32,687 nt of DNA. Source: Candidatus Cloacimonadota bacterium. Its GTDB lineage: Bacteria > Cloacimonadota > Cloacimonadia > Cloacimonadales > TCS61. Below the pieces are notes generated by a model. The model saw only the letters and a program-made list of their open reading frames with translations, made no database searches and had not been told where the DNA came from. Both the position numbers and the translations under genes were made by a program. The stretch is from assembly GCA_021157525.1 (NCBI GenBank), contig JAGGWK010000021.1, positions 1 through 32,687 of the forward strand, in the 5' to 3' direction. Positions 31,256 to 32,687 of this stretch are shown here, one piece after another. Each line of letters starts with the position of its first letter. The stretch's first letter is position 1.

Positions 31256-32687
31256 AAAAGTATCTAACTTATTGAAAAATATATTGACTACGACGTGATA
31301 AATATATAAATAACACCCAGAAAGAGAAATAAACAATAGTAAAACCTGGGAGTTTTAATGATAAAAAAACAGATATCAGAGCCAGAATTATTTCGGTCGC
31401 AATTGAGCAATATCATCAATCTAAATCATTCATTATGTACACTAGCCAGAAGCATCGATTGGTCATCATTGCATGAAGAACTCAAGTATTTGTATCACGA
31501 GGATTTTGGCAGACCAGCTAAATCAGTACGTTTGATGGTAGGACTTCATTATTTGAAATACATGAAGGATCTGAGTGATGATCAATTGGTAGAGATGTGG
31601 GTAGAAAATCCTTACTGGCAGTATTTCTGTGGTGAGGAATATTTTCAGACCGAATTTCCGATACATCCTACGACTATGACTAAATGGCGTAACCGCTTGG
31701 GAGAAGAAGATCTTCAGACATTATTAGAAGGTACTATCAAAAGTGCTTTATCTACCAAGACGATCAAGCCAAGTAGTTTAAAGAAAGTTAATGTTGATAC
31801 CACAGTACAGGAGAAGAACATCGCATATCCAACAGATATTAGGCTTTACTTTTCTTTGATCAGAAGATTGGTGAAATATGCTAAAAGTAATCAGATAAAA
31901 ATGAAACAGACTTACATGCGAGTTGGTAAGAAAATGTTACGCAAACATTCAGGTTATTGTCATGCCAAGCAGATGAAGCGAGCTGCCAAAATCAGAAACA
32001 AAATGAAGACAAATTTGGGAAGATTATACAGAGATATTCGACGTAAATTACCACAAGAATTAGTAGAGGATTTAGCCTTCCAAGATATTAGCGAGCTTGT
32101 AGAGCGTGGTTTGTCACAGACCCGCAAAAGTAAGAACAAATTGTACAGTGTGCATGAACCCCATGTAGAATGCATTAGTAAAGGCAAAGCACATACACGT
32201 TATGAATTTGGTTGCAAAGTGGGCTTTGCCAATACTTCCAAAGAAGGTTTTATTTTATCAGCTCTCGCTTTGCATGGTAATCCTTATGATGGACATACTC
32301 TTGATAAAACTCTTAAACTAGCAGAAAAGAATGTAGAAGCTATTGGAAGCCTGTCAGATGTATTTGTAGATTTAGGTTATCGAAAACATGATTATAAAGG
32401 CAAAGCGAAAGTTCATATTGTAGGAAGAAGTCGTCGTAATTTATCCTGGTCAGAAAAGAAGTGGTTCAATCGTCGTAGCGTTATCGAAGCAGATATAGGT
32501 CATATAAAAAATGAACATCGTTTAGATAAGAATTATCTGAAGGGTAAACGAGGAGATCAGATCAACGTGGTTTTGGCAGCCTGCGGCTACAATCTCAGAA
32601 CCATTTATAGGCGCATTGCGTCTATTTTTTTTGTTTTGTACAAATGTATCAAAAATTTGCTCAATTTTATCCATTTCCCAAGAAATC
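31248..32687 (+). mobile_element. IS5-family insertion sequence, left part
   Basis: The left end lies near 31245-31260, where similarity of the interrupted nucleotidase ends; the exact tip cannot be set because the right end is outside the window. Sequence from here on is clearly more AT-rich than the neighbouring genes. A leader of about 100 nt with the pair CCCAG/CTGGG precedes the transposase gene. Confidence 0.85.
31358..32687 (+). CDS. IS5-family DDE transposase, 3' end outside window
   Basis: Open from ATG 31358 (GGGAG 6 nt upstream) to the window edge, 443 codons without a stop. The N-terminal part (DWSSLHEEL, FGRPAKSVRLMVGLHYLKYM) is the DUF772-like region; the DDE residues lie in KVNVDTTVQEKN, VFVDLGYRKHDY and RRSVIEADIGHIKNEHRLDKNYLKG, and GDQINVVLAACGYNLR closes the domain as in IS5-type enzymes. 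It cuts and joins the IS ends. No frameshift is seen, so it may be active. Only a few C-terminal codons should be missing. Confidence 0.9.
   Translation, partial: MIKKQISEPELFRSQLSNIINLNHSLCTLARSIDWSSLHEELKYLYHEDFGRPAKSVRLMVGLHYLKYMKDLSDDQLVEMWVENPYWQYFCGEEYFQTEFPIHPTTMTKWRNRLGEEDLQTLLEGTIKSALSTKTIKPSSLKKVNVDTTVQEKNIAYPTDIRLYFSLIRRLVKYAKSNQIKMKQTYMRVGKKMLRKHSGYCHAKQMKRAAKIRNKMKTNLGRLYRDIRRKLPQELVEDLAFQDISELVERGLSQTRKSKNKLYSVHEPHVECISKGKAHTRYEFGCKVGFANTSKEGFILSALALHGNPYDGHTLDKTLKLAEKNVEAIGSLSDVFVDLGYRKHDYKGKAKVHIVGRSRRNLSWSEKKWFNRRSVIEADIGHIKNEHRLDKNYLKGKRGDQINVVLAACGYNLRTIYRRIASIFFVLYKCIKNLLNFIHFPRN

Overview
This window looks like a chromosomal segment of an anaerobic, Gram-negative-type bacterium. 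Three C-terminal secretion domains of the type IX (T9SS type A) class are present, two with a clear YPNPFNPST-type motif. There is also a PPi-type phosphofructokinase, a rubrerythrin and a large Mrp/Mbx-type membrane complex. This combination fits Candidatus Cloacimonadota or a near relative; the assignment is inference from gene content and motif style.

Layout. 1-567 is the 3' end of a secreted T9SS cargo gene closed by a strong terminator. 724-4739 (+) is an operon of PPi-phosphofructokinase, a SpoVG-like protein, HflX and a LysN/Aro8-type aminotransferase, followed by a terminator. 4800-6966 (+) is asd-lysC, overlapping by 11 nt. 7032-13230 (+) is a tightly packed gene train: cyclic-nucleotide-binding protein, AI-2E-type permease, secreted HExxH protease with a T9SS tail, exported repeat protein, RarD-like transporter, TRIC/YicG-like channel, a tiny membrane protein with an in-frame TGA, and a YgjP-like metallopeptidase. 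A nitroreductase follows, then a gene-poor convergent region (14.05-14.47 kb).

14471-25557 (-) is one operon of 13 genes. Read 5' to 3' it encodes Mrp-type subunits E, F, G, MbhD-like, a fused MbhE/MrpB-like subunit, MrpC, a 1036-aa protein made of two fused antiporter modules, NuoH-, NuoB-, NuoC- and NuoD-like subunits, an 8-Cys ferredoxin fused to a GltD/NfnB-like flavoprotein, and a rubrerythrin. The order matches my memory of archaeal Mbx (A-B-C-D-F-G-H-H'-M-J-K-L-N), with H and H' fused and an NAD(P)H module added to N. The likely job is electron exchange between ferredoxin and NAD(P)H (or sulfur) coupled to Na+/H+ pumping. The NiFe-site cysteines are incomplete, which argues against a classical hydrogenase.

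25911-28419 (+) is a divergent transporter operon: two half-size permeases, TauE/SafE, and an EamA-like protein. Upstream lies a -10 box abutting eight 9-bp tandem repeats. 28464-29159 (-) is a TerB-like protein. 29588-30703 (-) is a secreted cyclophilin-T9SS protein, also interrupted by one in-frame TGA. The window ends in a 5'-nucleotidase-like gene truncated by an IS5-type element that runs off the edge.

Most notable: two separate genes each carry a single in-frame TGA with a hairpin in the usual position for a bacterial SECIS element. In the small membrane protein the TGA falls exactly where I expect the second cysteine of a C-x4-C signature. TGA is used as a normal stop elsewhere in the window, so selenocysteine insertion, rather than a changed code, is the hypothesis to test.
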